Source: Theocolax elegans
Taxonomy: Eukaryota > Arthropoda > Insecta > Hymenoptera > Cerocephalidae
Direction of reading: 5' to 3'
Length of the DNA: 64,000 nt
NCBI GenBank assembly: GCA_026168455.1
Contig: CM047429.1
Location: 56,799,027-56,863,026, forward strand
Made by a program: the position numbers and the translations under genes. Shown in pieces: positions 1 through 14,070 of the stretch (positions are counted from its first letter, which is position 1; every line of letters begins with the position of its first letter). Under the pieces are notes generated by a model that did not search any database, was not told where the DNA came from, and saw nothing but the letters and a program-made list of their open reading frames with translations.

Positions 1-1025
1 AGTAATATACAAAATAATTCATTTCAATTCACCGGTATAAATTAATTTTATATTATACAATATGAATTTAATAATGTGTATACACATACTATAAAATATT
101 CATTACAATCCTCAAAAATGATCTTTTACGTTGCTGCGCAGTACACTTTTACATTCAAATTGATCGAATCAAACCGTTTTCCCGATGACTAAATTACACA
201 TATAGATTTCCAATAGTATATAAATGATAATAAATAAATCGTATGTAATACGTGTTTTTGCTAAAACGAAGCACAATATTTCATACTCCAGACCAATAAA
301 CATTATAAATTAAAGTATATTGCATTTTAAATGTACACGTCAGATATCTATATATATATACAGTATTTTATATCAATCGTACGCGAATTGAGAAATAAAT
401 ATTGTTTAATATCACATCTAAGGTTTTGATGTGTGTAAACCAGTGGTAAAGCAAACAGAGATAGAAACCATAGGGAACAACAAATTTAAAAAAATAAAAC
501 TATATTTTCTCCAAGCTCTCAAATAATAACATAATATTTATTTCCCATAACAAACATACAGAGAGGCACCTTTTCTCCGGATCCGAGCACACGTCGTATT
601 TATTGTGTACACACAAATATACGCATCCTTTTCCATCGTACATTTTTGAACTCGCATCACACAGTGCTTCTTCTATCTCACTTTCCGCTCACTCTCTTTT
701 TCTTCACTCTCCCTCTTTATTTATCCGTGTTATCTTATTTTATTTCTTCCTCGCTTTTTTTTTATAATCTATTGTAGAGAATACGGAGTGCACACCCGGT
801 TAAAGGCATATATATATATAGAAACCCTTTCAAGAATTTGATCTCGATATATGTGTATTTGAAAAGCATTTGCTTCGTTTTATACTATATTACTTTTTTT
901 TTCTTAACTGTACATACAGGAATTTCTATGCGCCGAACGATTTATTTTTCAAGGATTCGATTTATCTGTCTCTGTTAGCGGTGCCTCTGGACTTTTTTTT
1001 TGGGCTATATATACACACATATATA

Positions 1026-1048
1026 TGTGTGTGTGTGTGTGTGTGTGT
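1026..1048. repeat. (GT)n microsatellite
   Basis: About eleven uninterrupted GT dinucleotides, preceded by a short AT run. Confidence 0.9.
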
Positions 1049-2094
1049 ACGCAGCGTACGTTTACCACTGAGTCGCGGATAGGATGTCACGCGCACAGTT
1101 ATCCGTGCAGAATAAGGTTTTGTTTATGCAAAATATGCACACGCATACATATATGCAAAAGATAACGCAATGAACGAAAAAAAAAATAGTTTACGTATAA
1201 TAAGCTTGTACAATTTTCCAATGAAGCATAGATTTTTAATGTTTACCTTTGATACGTAAAAGCGAATGGAGGTAATTCTGGTAATAAAAAAATAAAGTCA
1301 CCATGAGGTTTTTTTTAGTTATTTTATTTCGATAATTGAAAAGAATGTTTAAAGTGAAGAATTTTTTAAAGTAACCTTTGATTTATTCATCATTACGAAT
1401 GGCTATTCTGGTAACAATGCATAAACAAACGACGAATAATGAAAAAGCAATTTTGTGCATTTAAAAAATAGTGGACAAAGTATATACCAGATTCAATTAA
1501 TTTTCTTGCATTAGATAATATTGTAGATTTAGTTAAATATACGAGCAATCACAACTGTACACATTATTTAAAAAAAGAAAAGTACATCGAGCTCTAGGCT
1601 TTTCGCGTGATATTTTCATAATATTATAGTATAGTCATAATATGAGATATTCACACAAGAAGTATCTTTAAAAATTGAACAAAATCCACGACTCTTACTT
1701 AATCTGTAAGTCGAATATTTGTGAAAACACAAAGCAAGCTTTTTAAAAAAAGTTATCATCAATGTTAGAAAAAATAATTACTACGTAGTTTTAAAAGTAT
1801 CACCGCAATACAAATTCGATAACGGAAGATAAGGGAAAACATTGGTATGTCAAGTAATTGTACACGAAGCACAATACTGACCGGGTGAGGGAGAAACGGG
1901 AACCGTAAATTTAGAACAAATAATTCGAATGCACCTCTGTATCTATAAATCAAGTGTCATAATTATTTTCATTGGAGAGACAAGCGCATAATGCGTTGGA
2001 GGTATCCACAAGCACATTCCATTGACCGAAACTTGCCAGCTGAGCATCAAAGTACCAGAAGCAACAGCGCAGCAACGAGAGAACAAAATATAGA

Positions 2095-2142
2095 GAGTGA
2101 GGGAGAGTGAGGGAGAGTGAGGGAGAGAGAGAGAGAGAGAGG
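2095..2142. repeat. GAGTGAGGGA minisatellite grading into (GA)n
   Basis: A decamer of the form GAGTGAGGGA is repeated about three times and then runs into a pure GA tract. The open frames on the opposite strand that are rich in Ser/Leu simply read through this tract. Confidence 0.85.
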
Positions 2143-5100
2143 ACGATAGAATGACTGTTGTATGTATACACAGGTACACGTAGAGGAGATACACGAGAGA
2201 GGTAAAGAAGACTCTTCTGCACATCTATAGGCGTTGCGAGTCGCGTGACAAAGCAGTTACGTGTGTATGCGGTACGTACGAAGCTCGACAAATGAAACTG
2301 TCGCCGTTCGCTTGAATAATCGCTCTCTCGTTGCCGGTATAAATTACGGCATTTCAAATCCTTTCGCGCACACACGTGCATCACCACGCTCGCTCGTATA
2401 TACACGCACACGACCATACCCACGCGTTATTAAAGCGGAAAAGACGGAATAGAATGACAGGATACACACTGTGAAATGTCAAGGAGATTCGAGATGCATA
2501 ATTATTCTTGCGCGATGGACTCTATTCCATACGTGTACGTATGAGTGTGAGCGCACGCGCGGACAGGTACACCGAAGGCATTGATGCTGAGAATCGATGA
2601 ATGGATCGCGAATCAACTGTCGGTTTATCATACCCAGCCCGTGGATTTACCAATATTTGCGTGTTTCGACTACGCTTTCCGTGCAATTGCGTTGATGAGC
2701 TAATTAAGGATTTCGGTTTCAATTTTCAATCTGGATTTCAATTCGTTCGTTTTGATTAGGAGATGTCGATGTACCTGGAGACAAGATTAATAATTGATAT
2801 TTCACCAAGATTTATTTTCCTGTGCGCAAATTATCTTTTTTTAGTTCTGATGATAGGTAGCATAATTTTATTGACGTTAAATACATTTGAAGTATTTGTT
2901 CTGTTATCAAAATGAAGCCATTGCAACCGCTAACGAAACTCACGTGATCGACAAAAGATTCAATGAAATAATCGAAATATTTTTTATAAATTCGATTCCT
3001 TTACACAGCAGTGAATATTTATTATATTATGCTTAGCTGAGTACGAAAATAACCATCGATTCAAAACGAAAGTATAATACATTATCGAGTTCATTAGATG
3101 AAGTGGAAAAAATCAAGATTTTATCAGACGCTCGATAACAAAAGTTACAATATTCATATGTTTTGCTTGAAACTTTTCATCTTCGTTTAACTAAAAACAA
3201 CAAGTTTCGTTTATGAATTCATTGTATTTCGTTGCTATGGATAATAAATTAGAATGCAATATAATACGTTAGAAATTAATTTCTGATTTGATCATTAACC
3301 TTTCTTATGCTAACAAATTTGCATTCACACATGTCACCTCATGTATCTTTCATGTCGATCTGCTTTTTCTACCATTTGTTTCACCATTCTTTTTACCTCT
3401 ATCTTCTTTTTCTCTTCAAGATATAACTTTTTTCCACGCTTTTTTAAGTAACCGAATTGATATCTTTTTCGACTCTTCTTTAATCTCAATTTCGTATCTT
3501 GTGCATTTTATGATTCGAAATTAATTTTAAAAAGTGAAATATTCGGTAAATAGGGTTTGTTTTTAATTAAAATTGTATAAATATACTAGAAATCATAATT
3601 TTTTTCTTCATTTCAATTATGAAAACTCAGAATATAAAAATTGCGTTAATTGAAAAATGCTAAAATAATTATACGGAAAAGATTTATTTGTTAAAGTTTC
3701 TTTTTAATTAAAAAAAATTTATTACGATGATATGCATTTTTAATTTGAGAGTATTAAAGTTTTTTTAATTAACGCAATTAAAGACTGTCAAAGTTAATCC
3801 TAAAACATTTTGCTTCGACAAGGGCAAGATAAAATCCTAAACCTTCTTCATTGATATATTTATATTTCTTTCATCTTCTGATATATTAGCTTTACAAAGG
3901 TACTATTTTAACTTGTAAAAGGATTTTATTAATAATGTAAAATATCATCATAAATTTGAAAATCGATTTAAATCTGATAAAATTAGACGTGAATGGTTTT
4001 TTAATTACAAAAATAGAAATATAAATATTAAAGAAATCTGATTACGAAATTTATTGAGATCCTGCCTGTATCGATAAAATAATCAAGTTAAGATCTAACC
4101 CAACCGATACATAATAGAATGTATCAAAACAAACAACGTATTTAATCTTTAATAGCATAATAATTACACACAATCAAAACCAAATTTTCTTTTATCATAT
4201 CATTTCCCTGAAATATTTTTTCCTCGAGCAATAATTCTTGAAATTAAAAGGGTTACGAGTACACCTATAATCTTCATTTGCGGATGTAGTATTTTGGTTC
4301 GTGTGTATACCATCAAAGTACGCACGCACTTGGAGAAAATTACTTAAAGGGAGCGAATGCTCAGAAACTAGTTGCATTACTTTGGCGTTCATGACTTTTC
4401 CGTCTTCACGGGCTTTTGACACGGAATACATTAAAGCGCTTGTCTTGTTAGACTTATCTCTTCAAGACTTGATGGTTTGACGAGTGAATAATATTAATGG
4501 AAACCAAGAATTTGTTGATCTTATTTAGGACTATTTCATTAATACAACTGGATCGATTGGATTTTTTATTCCAACTGATTTTCAAAGGCACGATCTTATA
4601 CTTTTAAGTGATATAGTAATTGAAAAGGGAGTGGAAATAAATTTACATCGACCTATAAATTTTTAGATAACTTTCAAACAATGATCGATTCAGAAATAAA
4701 CGTTAATTTTATACAGAACTGTACAACATGATAATAATACGAATACCTGAAATATCAGTTTGATCGATCAAACCTTAATATTACAATATTGGATGCTTGT
4801 CCATATTTAATTGACAGTATTGAATAATTTACACGAATAAAAAATATTAAACAAATTAAATTTAATATTGCTCAAAATAAAGTATAAAAAGCCACTTTCT
4901 TCATTGATCAAGTAATATTGCAAAAATTGACGTATCGACAAAAGTTTTACCAACAATACGAGTGCTATGTAATATTGACGCCTCGGGAAAAATCTTTTTG
5001 CCAATTTTTTTATACATTACAGTATTTTATGTTAAAGAAATATGATTCGCTCTCGCATTCTACAAACTATTGTTCTGTTACACAATATATACGTATATTC

Positions 5101-7395
5101 ATATCTTACTCCAATTTTATAAGAGTGCAGCATTATGCAACAAGTGCGTTAAATATACGATTTTATACGTGAGTGCGTAGCTTGCACGTGCAGTAATGGC
5201 ATCCTTATTCGTATATACATTTAACAATTTTAGTGTAACAATGAAAATGCAAAAATAACATTTGTTAATTTGTATTTAACTCACTGAATATATTTAAGTA
5301 ATAATTTTATGCAGATGTAATAAACATTTTTTCTAATTAGTTTAAGTTTATTCATTGTTTTTCAAAGTACTTAAGAGTTTAATCGATATTTTCGAAACCG
5401 AGTAATTTTCGCATTTTTTATACACCAATCCGGAATATTCGCGAAACATTCTAATAGATTTAACAATAACGAAAAATAGCGTTAAAAAATTATTCCTAAT
5501 TCCCATGAAAATTATTGATTGATTGACTATGTAAATTTTGAAAGTAAAAAAATAATCGTAAAAGAAAATAAGAAATTTAACCAAAATACGAGAAACGGAT
5601 GTTATAACACTCATAAGTAGTAGTAGTGCAGACGGAAACATTTTCGATTATACGATTCAGTGGATACCTAACAAATATGTAAGAGGCAATAACACAGGAA
5701 GCGAAACGAAGGGCAAAGTCGATCCAAGTGATTTTTCTCAGTTTACGTGCATCCTGCGTCATTTGAAATATCGGCAAAATATTGTACGACATATCCTGCA
5801 CTGCTAGAAATTACGGCAATTTTCTTACAGCTTCTTCCTCCCACTCTTAGTTGCTATATACATCGGCAATACGAAGCGCGCATCGTATCTGATCACTCGA
5901 AAGGTCAGGGCATTGTTCGAGAAATTGCGACAACCGATGCTCGACTACGATAGACGTATACATATACTACGTGTATATACATATATACATGTACAACCAG
6001 GAGCGGTACACACGTAACCGTTTCTCATCTCCCGTGAAATTCGAAAGGAACGCGACGTACTGATATGAAGTGCCTTCCTTTTTAACCGACAACGTTACGG
6101 TTAAATCATGAAAAAATATCTCTAAGAATTATAATAATTAAATATGCGTCGTTTAAACGTTCCTTGTATATACATATATATATAGGTAGCTCAAGAGTAA
6201 AATAGTTAAATATTATATTTTATGTATAATAGGTTTTAAAATGATCGATATAAATATAATTATTTCAATAGTCATAAAATCAAGTGTAGAAAAGTATGCA
6301 CGCACATATTTGTGAATTTAATAAATGAAATTTAAATTGATGTGTATTAACTTTTATTATAGAATATCAAGAATTATGTTTAAGGATCTTTGAGAAATGA
6401 ATTTTAATTTGCCTTGCAGTCAATTAACTAGTCGATATATTGCAATGTAGGTTACAGTATCCAAAACGTATGCACAAACTTGGTGATTTATAATAATAAT
6501 TTTATAATAATACACTGCATTATATTATGTAAATTGTTACAAAATAGAACGAGATCGTAAAAATAAAAGTTTTAATTTAAGATTTATTGAATATCGAGAT
6601 CTTTATTACTTTGAAAGTTATGCTCAATAAAAAATAATAAAAATTTCATTTAAATTATTCAAAGTTGCAAATTGAATTTCTTTTATAATACGTTTCCATA
6701 TTGATAATTAATAGAATTGAAGTATTTGTAAAGAATGTTTTAATGGAATATTTAGTGATTAATCTGAAATGTTTAAGTTGAACTATTTAAATTGATTGTA
6801 GTATTAAAGAGAGTAATTAACATATGCCAAAAAATGTAAGTAAATTATTAAATTTGTAATTGATCAAGGAAAAATCAAATCTACATTTCAATTCTATAAG
6901 CAACATATTTAGAATAATTAATAAAATTATTATTTATGCTCCACTTGTCGTCTATACTGCTTTATTACATTAATCATAAAGTTGTTGTTTGTTGTAAAAT
7001 GTAATAATAAGATACATAAAAAATGTTGTAATTCAATTAAATCGAACGATAAATAGAACTTGTTTTAAATAAAATTATGTTTAACTGTATTATTCAACGA
7101 AATCGCACTAGTAACCCACTTTCAAATTCGCTTTAACTTTAAATTCACGCAGCTGTTCTTCATTAGTTATGTATGGAAAAAGTAATCGATAACCTGTAAA
7201 TGGAAAATAAGCCGTAGATTTTCTACAACTAGTTTTATTATCGATTTAAAAAGAAAATCATCATACTATAGGTTCATAATATAATTTATACATATTTTAA
7301 TAGGTAATATTAGCTCGTAATTAATTAATAAGTGACATATACGATATTAACATCTGTTAATATATAAATAAATAAACAAGCGACAAACGTTACAG

Positions 7396-7782
7396 TTGGC
7401 GTTGTTCTGTTTAACGGCGGCAACGACGATTAGCAGCGTCCTCGGCGACTTACCACCTGGTACTAGGCGAAACACATACCTTCCACCTGAGCCAACGAAA
7501 GGCTATGACTACAACAAACCACCCGGACCGGGATTCCCAAGTCCAGGTCCACCATCGAGACCACCGTCGTTCCCAGTGGGTCCACCCTCGAGACCACCTC
7601 CAAGCTTCCCGACTGGTCCACCGGCAAGACCACCACCCGGACCACCAGCGAGACCACCTGCAAGGCCACCTGCACCTGGCTATCCAACTCCAGGAAGACC
7701 CACACCAGGCTACCCAGCTCCAGGTCCTAGACCTACCCCAGGTTTCCCTGATTACAGCGGCTCTCCTAGCGGACCTGGATCG
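7396..7782 (+). CDS. Cuticular protein, internal exon: signal peptide and Pro-rich linker
   Basis: This exon encodes the N-terminal part of a secreted structural cuticle protein. It is preceded by an acceptor (GTTACAG at 7389-7395) and followed by a donor (GTAATTTC from 7783); it is exactly 129 codons, phase 0 at both ends. The first ~17 residues are hydrophobic, with a likely signal-peptidase site after SSVLG. A low-complexity Pro/Gly/Arg/Ser region follows, built from repeats of the GPPSRPP, GPPARPP and PGYPTPGRP types, ending in a Tyr/Gly/Ser segment. No ATG begins the frame (first codon TTG), so the initiator and the first signal-peptide residues must come from a separate upstream exon, as is usual for cuticular protein genes. 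Reading past the donor gives an unrelated hydrophobic AT-rich tail, which supports splicing here. The coding strand is much richer in G+C than the flanks. The partner exon starts at 18688. Confidence 0.85.
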
Positions 7783-8237
7783 GTAATTTCATTGTTTATT
7801 CTTTTCATTAGTTTAATTTATATTTCAATGTGCACAAATATTTGTGCTAAACAAACAATCAATACAGTTTTTATTACATTTCAATTCAATACTTCACAAA
7901 TATTCAATTTATTTGTATTTAAATAAAACAATTATATCATTGGTATAATTATTACTACTAATAAAATATTGATTTTTCTTTATTATATTACAAAATTTTT
8001 TATATCTAAATACATCTGTAAATATTACATTTTAACTATTTACTGGAATTCGTTTGTAAATTTGTTTTTTTTTTCAATTTATCAATAGAATTAAAAAATT
8101 TAATTGATAGAAAAAATTGTAGCATTATCTTTATTCTATCTGACTCACAAAGCCAAAAGGAAGCCAAGCCAGCTAAAGAAATACAATACGTCACCTCGCA
8201 AAATCACACCCTCAACAACACAAACACGAACAACGAG

Positions 8238-8251
8238 TGTATATATATATA

Positions 8252-8297
<46 letters not shown>
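8238..8297. repeat. (AT)n/(GT)n compound microsatellite
   Basis: A short AT run (8238-8252) leads into about 21 GT units (8256-8297). It lies within the intron of the cuticular gene. Confidence 0.9.
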
Positions 8298-8299
<2 letters not shown>

Positions 8300-10164
8300 G
8301 AAAGAAAGAAATAAAATTTTCATCAACAAATTAAAGGGAACGAACACGCAAGCGTATACCCTCGAAATGAGCAACGAGTAAACATTTTCCTCTCTGGCGC
8401 ATGTAAAAAGAAACGGGTTCGCGTCCAGAACGTACGAGTATTTACAAAAGCAGTTATACAAACGATAAAGTCGTTTTCTTATACCACCCACTCCCCTCCA
8501 GCTCGGTCGCTTTTAAAGTAATCCGGAAAAGTTTTGGCCATGGTAGTCCAGTTTCCAGCGCATAATGTAAATGGCCATTTAACCTGGTATACGCACACAA
8601 CAATGACCCTTTAAACGCGTGTCCTTGTCGCGACGTACGACCCACCGGACGCTCGTCTTTTTCATTCCCACTTTTTACGAGCCCCGCATTATCGGCTCTG
8701 GCGCGCGCGCCTCAGCTTTTATAAAACGTATACCTAAGACCCTGAAGAAACGGTAACGTCCGTATCACGTTCCTGACTCGAGAGACTTCAACCCTTAAGC
8801 TAATATATCTTTAAGCTCCTTTACATGTGCAACTTTATTTTTTTGGGCTTCATTTTTCTTTTCGTTGATTCTTAATCCTTTTTCTGGACAGGCTCTACTT
8901 TTTTACAGTCTTATCTTAAAATATTACGGGTACAATAGGATACCTCAACGTGCTTTTTAATTTTAATTCCTCTCGCGATAGTATTTGATAATTAGTTTCA
9001 TTGAAACTTTTTTATATATATCTATATATATATTTCTAGTCTACTTTAGATTCACGTTTTTAATAATAAATATAAATTGTTTGATTTCACAGTTTGTTTT
9101 ACATTAATTACGAAAAGAAACAACAAACTTCAATCTTGATTATGAGCTAACTGTTAATTACAATTATTACAATGTCAATTTCATCAATTTAAGCAGAATA
9201 TTATGGATAAAACAAATATATGTATAATCAAATATTATGCAATTATCGAGTTGTTCGGTTAATATATCGATAATAAAAGTTGTAAATTAGCAATCCTTAC
9301 TTTCTACAAATTAAAATGTAAAGATAATTTACTGACAATTTACGATATACATTAATTCTATACACTAATTGATAAAATAATTTAGAATATAATTATACTT
9401 TTACTCGGTGTATCTTCTATATCAGTTTTACATACAGTTTAATTGATTAACCTCTATTATTATATAGGCACATGCGAGTACCCTATTATCTAGGAATTTT
9501 TTTTTTTTTTCAAATCCCGTATTTTGTGTTTTTTTTCATTGCGTGTTTAGATCGCTCTACCCCCCAACGTTTTCAAAGTATACACACGAAGTTCTGCGCG
9601 CGATCCCATTTTTTTTCCACTATATCCACTCGCTTAACAATCGTTCCTTTTTACTTCTATATAACAAAACATATTCGGCGCACCAATGCCAATTAAAAGA
9701 TTAGCTCTGAATGAATTTAAAACTAAACAACGATTTTTCTTTCACGAAAAAAGGGAACGAATGATTATACATATACGACCATTGGAGAAAAATGAAGTAT
9801 AATTGAATCTCGAGTATAGTGAATATAATGAATGTGCGCAAAATAACTTCATAGTATTACCTTCATTACTATATTATTATTAAGATAGTCCATTATGTAT
9901 TACATTTAATTTACTTTGTGTTCATACTTTTTCAACTTGCACTTTTGTAGCCCCTTATAGTATATCCATCTCTTTCTCTCTTTGCTCGAGCTCCGAGAAA
10001 GGCATTTTGTCTCGGCAGCGAGTAAGCGAGCGCGCAACTTCGCTTTGTGAGCGCCACAACTGAAAGGCACCGCGTGCCGTGAAAAATACGCCTGAAACTC
10101 TCCGCGCCCTGTGGATTTATTTTAAACTGCGAGTCTTTCCTATATTTTTTTTACCTCTGTCTCC

Positions 10165-10188
10165 CCTCTCTCTCTCTCTCTCTCTCTT
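10165..10188. repeat. (CT)n microsatellite
   Basis: About twelve CT units in a pyrimidine-rich stretch inside the intron. Confidence 0.85.
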
Positions 10189-10305
10189 GCGGTCTCTATC
10201 TTCTTCCTTTTTTGTTGCGCCTCCCAGTCCTTTAGTTCACTTTACTTTATTAAAAATCTAAAAGGAATAAATACAAATTAATTAATCCAAAAAAAGAGTG
10301 TAGCC

Positions 10306-10327
10306 TGCATTTAATTAATTAAATGCA
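10306..10327. repeat. 22-bp perfect palindrome
   Basis: TGCATTTAATT is followed at once by its exact reverse complement, with no spacer. It is AT-rich, and no flanking duplication is seen. Confidence 0.8.
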
Positions 10328-11477
10328 TTATATAGAAGTGTCTATTTGCTTATTTTTTCGACCCGGCTTACTGTTAAAATTATTAAAAAAAGGATTACAC
10401 ATATATATATATATCTATATACGTGTGTTTGGTTTAACGGTGTAATGATAATAATTTTTTAAAAACGCAATGTGAATTTTTAGTTAGTGATTAAACTCCA
10501 CAAATCTCGTTTAAATGTTTTTGGACAAGGGGCAAAGTTATATATATTTATTAGATAATCGCATTAAGGTATGAATAAGGTATTATTATCCATTCTATAT
10601 ATACGTTCGAAATAAAAAGTTATATATACATTAAAGAAAATGTAACAATTCGAATTGCATGCAAGTTGATAAAAATAATTTAAATATATTTAATTTTTAA
10701 AAATACATCGCACATCTTAAATATTCCAAATTGACGTGTTCGCTCGCAATAAAAAATTCTATATTTGTTAAACGACTTTACTCATTACGTAAATAAATCA
10801 TCAGTTAAAATAAATTTTTTGCAAATTAACGTACCTCAGTGTACATATAAATTCCACGTATAAAAATGTCAAAGTAAAGCTTATACATATATAGCGATGC
10901 TAATCAAAACTCGACATTCTTTAATGAAACATTATATTCGCATGCTACAACTCGCCGGGTCAAAAACTAAAACTCGTATCTATGTATAAGGACTTTTTTT
11001 TAACCGAAAGTACGTATACCAATGTGATAACCATGTCACGCATACATACACTAATTGACTTTCTGTGCACAAACTCGTCGACAAAAACATTTGCGAAAAT
11101 GTAAAAGCGGTACTGTATATAATTTAACTTTATATATAGTTTTATAATTTTTTTTACCCCGCCCTCAAGTGTTTTTTAACAGCACCGGAAAAAAATTATA
11201 ATTAACGCGCGTGATTCGATTTAGTAAAATTTATAAATCAAAATCATTTATAATTATTACTTTTTAACCCAAAGATTAAATTCCGATTTTATATAATATG
11301 TTTCCGCGTAAAGTTCGCGCGTATAAAATATCATCAGGGAGGTGCTATAAAATATTTCACTTTCACGTGAAATACTAGACAAGTTAAGATGACACGATAT
11401 TAGCGTTCATCATTTAAATACTTTTACTATTTAAAATGTAATTATCGTTATTCGCAATTTTAATCAGATAAATTTCA

Positions 11478-11511
11478 ATTTAATATTCATGCATATGGAT
11501 GAATATTAAAT
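11478..11511. repeat. Hairpin with 13-bp perfect arms
   Basis: ATTTAATATTCAT (11478-11490) is the exact reverse complement of 11499-11511, with an 8-base loop. No function is assigned. Confidence 0.75.
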
Positions 11512-12703
11512 ATCGCAAGAAATATTGATACTTGTTATAAATAAAAACTATTGATATTTAAAACATAACTAACTTTCACTTCCTTTTCCCAAACGTATTT
11601 AGTTCATTTTAAAAACTTTTACATATTAATACTTGTATTATTGATTATATTGTTTTATTCTATATATACAAATATAAAAAAATTCAAATCCGCAGAATAA
11701 AAATGTTATATCGATAATCTTTCGTTTACAAAATGTAACAGTTCTCAATATTTAAGATATATAATCTAATTGAGATATGTATACTTTGTCTTTTATGATT
11801 AAAATAGTTCTATACATAATACGCGTTAAATATTTAATCGAAAAAAGTCAATGATTATAATTTCACGCGACACTTAGTGTATTGAATAACGCAGTATAAC
11901 TTTGTCACACAATACCAGTTTGTTTTAGTGTAATACTTACACCTACGTTTTAATTAAATAATACGTCGCTAATGAAAACACTATCAAACCCGTAACGCAA
12001 ACATGTCCCCTATAAAAAGTACAAAAAAAAGCGCGAAAAAAAAACAGGTCAAGTTATTTTGAAACGAAAGAAAAATTTAATTAGACATCGTAATGTAATA
12101 ACCCGATAGCAGGTAAAGTAAAGTAGGTAGGTGTAAGTGTGTACCTTGTACTAAAAATACACTCGAAGTCCTGTCGAAAGTAAACACACGTAGACTCGGT
12201 ATATGTAGAAAGAGAGAGAGAGAGGGAGAGGAAGAATCGTTCAGAGTACTAACGGCCGAATCCTATATCTCCTAACATTTTTATACCAACCTTGTGCAGA
12301 TCTATAACTATATATTTATTCGACTAAAGCTCCTCTTAACCGCTTATAATTCGCGCGCACAGACAGATGCTTATTAGAATTCGTGGCGAAGTCAAAAGAG
12401 AGTCGGTTAGTGCCGATAGGAAATAATTTAACTGTCGACGCTTATAACTAACGGTATATATGTGTGTAGAATATACACCTTGGTCGCCGGGGAGTATCTG
12501 ATTTATCATTGCTTGGGAAACCCTGAGACGACTTCGTGCTCCATCAATCCTTCCCTATACATTTTACTCTCTTTATGCGGATGTACACGTATAAGTAGCT
12601 GCGGTAATTAATAACAATTATTACGCAGTTTGCGCTATATTCTCTCATGTATATACCCGTTGGTGTGGGAACTTCTTAATTCTGATCGATCGATATTAAG
12701 CTA

Positions 12704-12734
12704 CGTGTGTGGGTGTGTATGTGTGTGTGTGTGG
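12704..12734. repeat. Imperfect (GT)n microsatellite
   Basis: GT units interrupted by GG and AT, inside the intron. Confidence 0.8.
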
Positions 12735-14037
12735 ATGTGATATTGCGACGTAAATGGAAAAAAGATAAAAATATTGTTTATTTTTTATAACGGGCAACTA
12801 TTAATTTATGATTTTATCATGCATCTTAATAGTTCACATTACCTTATTCAAATATTAATTTAGTTTATAATGATACAAAGTATTTGTAAATTAAATTCAG
12901 TCATGTAATGACATGACTTATAGCAATGTACAATTTCACGAATAAAGCTACAGTTATAACTCATCGGTTATTGAAAATCAATGACTTTCTTGATGAAATC
13001 GATGAGAAGATAGAACTAATTTAATTTAACTATTATTTTTTTAATTCGACAAAAACAAAGCAGAAAAATTGTAAACTTTAACATGGAAATTGCGCTAAAT
13101 ATATTATAAGCGTTAAAGATTTACCACTTAATAAACTGTATAATGAAAATCCAAATGATATTCGAAAATTATTATTATTATTATATTCTTCAAATAATGA
13201 ACAATACGTTTGCAATGAAATTTCAACAATGATAAATAATAAAAAGTTGACAAAAGCGTTATATACCCCAAAACGAATTAAAAATCCTATATATAAAAAC
13301 GATGATAATTCGGAAAAAAATGTATCTACAACCTCTCACGTCTGCACACACCTAACATTATTCAAATTGTCCTATATAAAAATACAAAATAAAAATAGCT
13401 ATATAAATGTTGCACCTTCATTGGCATACCAAACACTACGTATCGTCCCATACGCATAACGAAATTCTCACACTCTTAAATTCTGATTGATTCATTCATC
13501 CATTTATTAATAAATCATCGTTAGAAAAATGAGAAAGCAAACAATAAAATTTCTCAACGAGTATTAGCGTGAAAAGAAAGATAACTCCTCCCATTGTCCG
13601 TATATTATAAATGGAGAAGGGCGTGCACCATAGTTATATATACGCGTACTTACTCGCGAAATGTCGCGTTGCGACGCCGCAATTTCCTGCATACGTTGCA
13701 TACCAATTGCGGAATCGATCGTGAAAACCTGAAATTCATCGATAATTGCTTATTATTTTCTTTTTCTTTTTTTCAATGTGTACGTCTTCGGAGACAAGGT
13801 ACGAGTGTGTGCATAAGATCGCGTGCCGAGGAATCGCAAATTTAAGTGGGGTTGTAACAACAGTAAGCTTCAAATGCGTATTCGTGCGACGGTTCTCTCG
13901 CGATCACTTTGGTATTTATAATTCTCGTGCCTCGTGACCATGCGTTCCCAATGTTGAAACGTTCATCTGGCTGGTTAATCTGACGTTTTACTGCAACCTT
14001 AATATAGCTTGGTGAGAGGGAGAGAGAGGGGGGAATG

Positions 14038-14070
14038 TATGTGTGTGTGTGTGTGTGTATGTGTGTGGGT
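14038..14070. repeat. (GT)n microsatellite
   Basis: About fourteen GT units with one AT interruption. A GA-rich patch (14013-14033) lies immediately upstream. Confidence 0.85.

Larger units (their letters stand above)
1..7395. other. Gene-free upstream DNA
   Basis: Very AT-rich DNA with no supported coding region. Short open frames on both strands are low-complexity and lack domain features. It should hold the promoter and possibly exon 1 of the cuticular protein gene whose first visible exon begins at 7396. The stretch around 5.6-6.1 kb is less AT-rich than its surroundings, but I see no gene in it. Two microsatellites are listed separately. Confidence 0.6.

Noticed and set aside
3640..3779. 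18-bp inverted repeat (ATTGCGTTAATTGAAAAA against TTTTTTAATTAACGCAAT)
   Set aside because: Short, AT-rich and imperfect, with no flanking duplication; too weak to call an element.
7463..7786. Long open frames antisense to and in another frame of the Pro-rich exon
   Set aside because: Shadows caused by the GC-rich proline repeats; the splice-consistent frame is the one at 7396.
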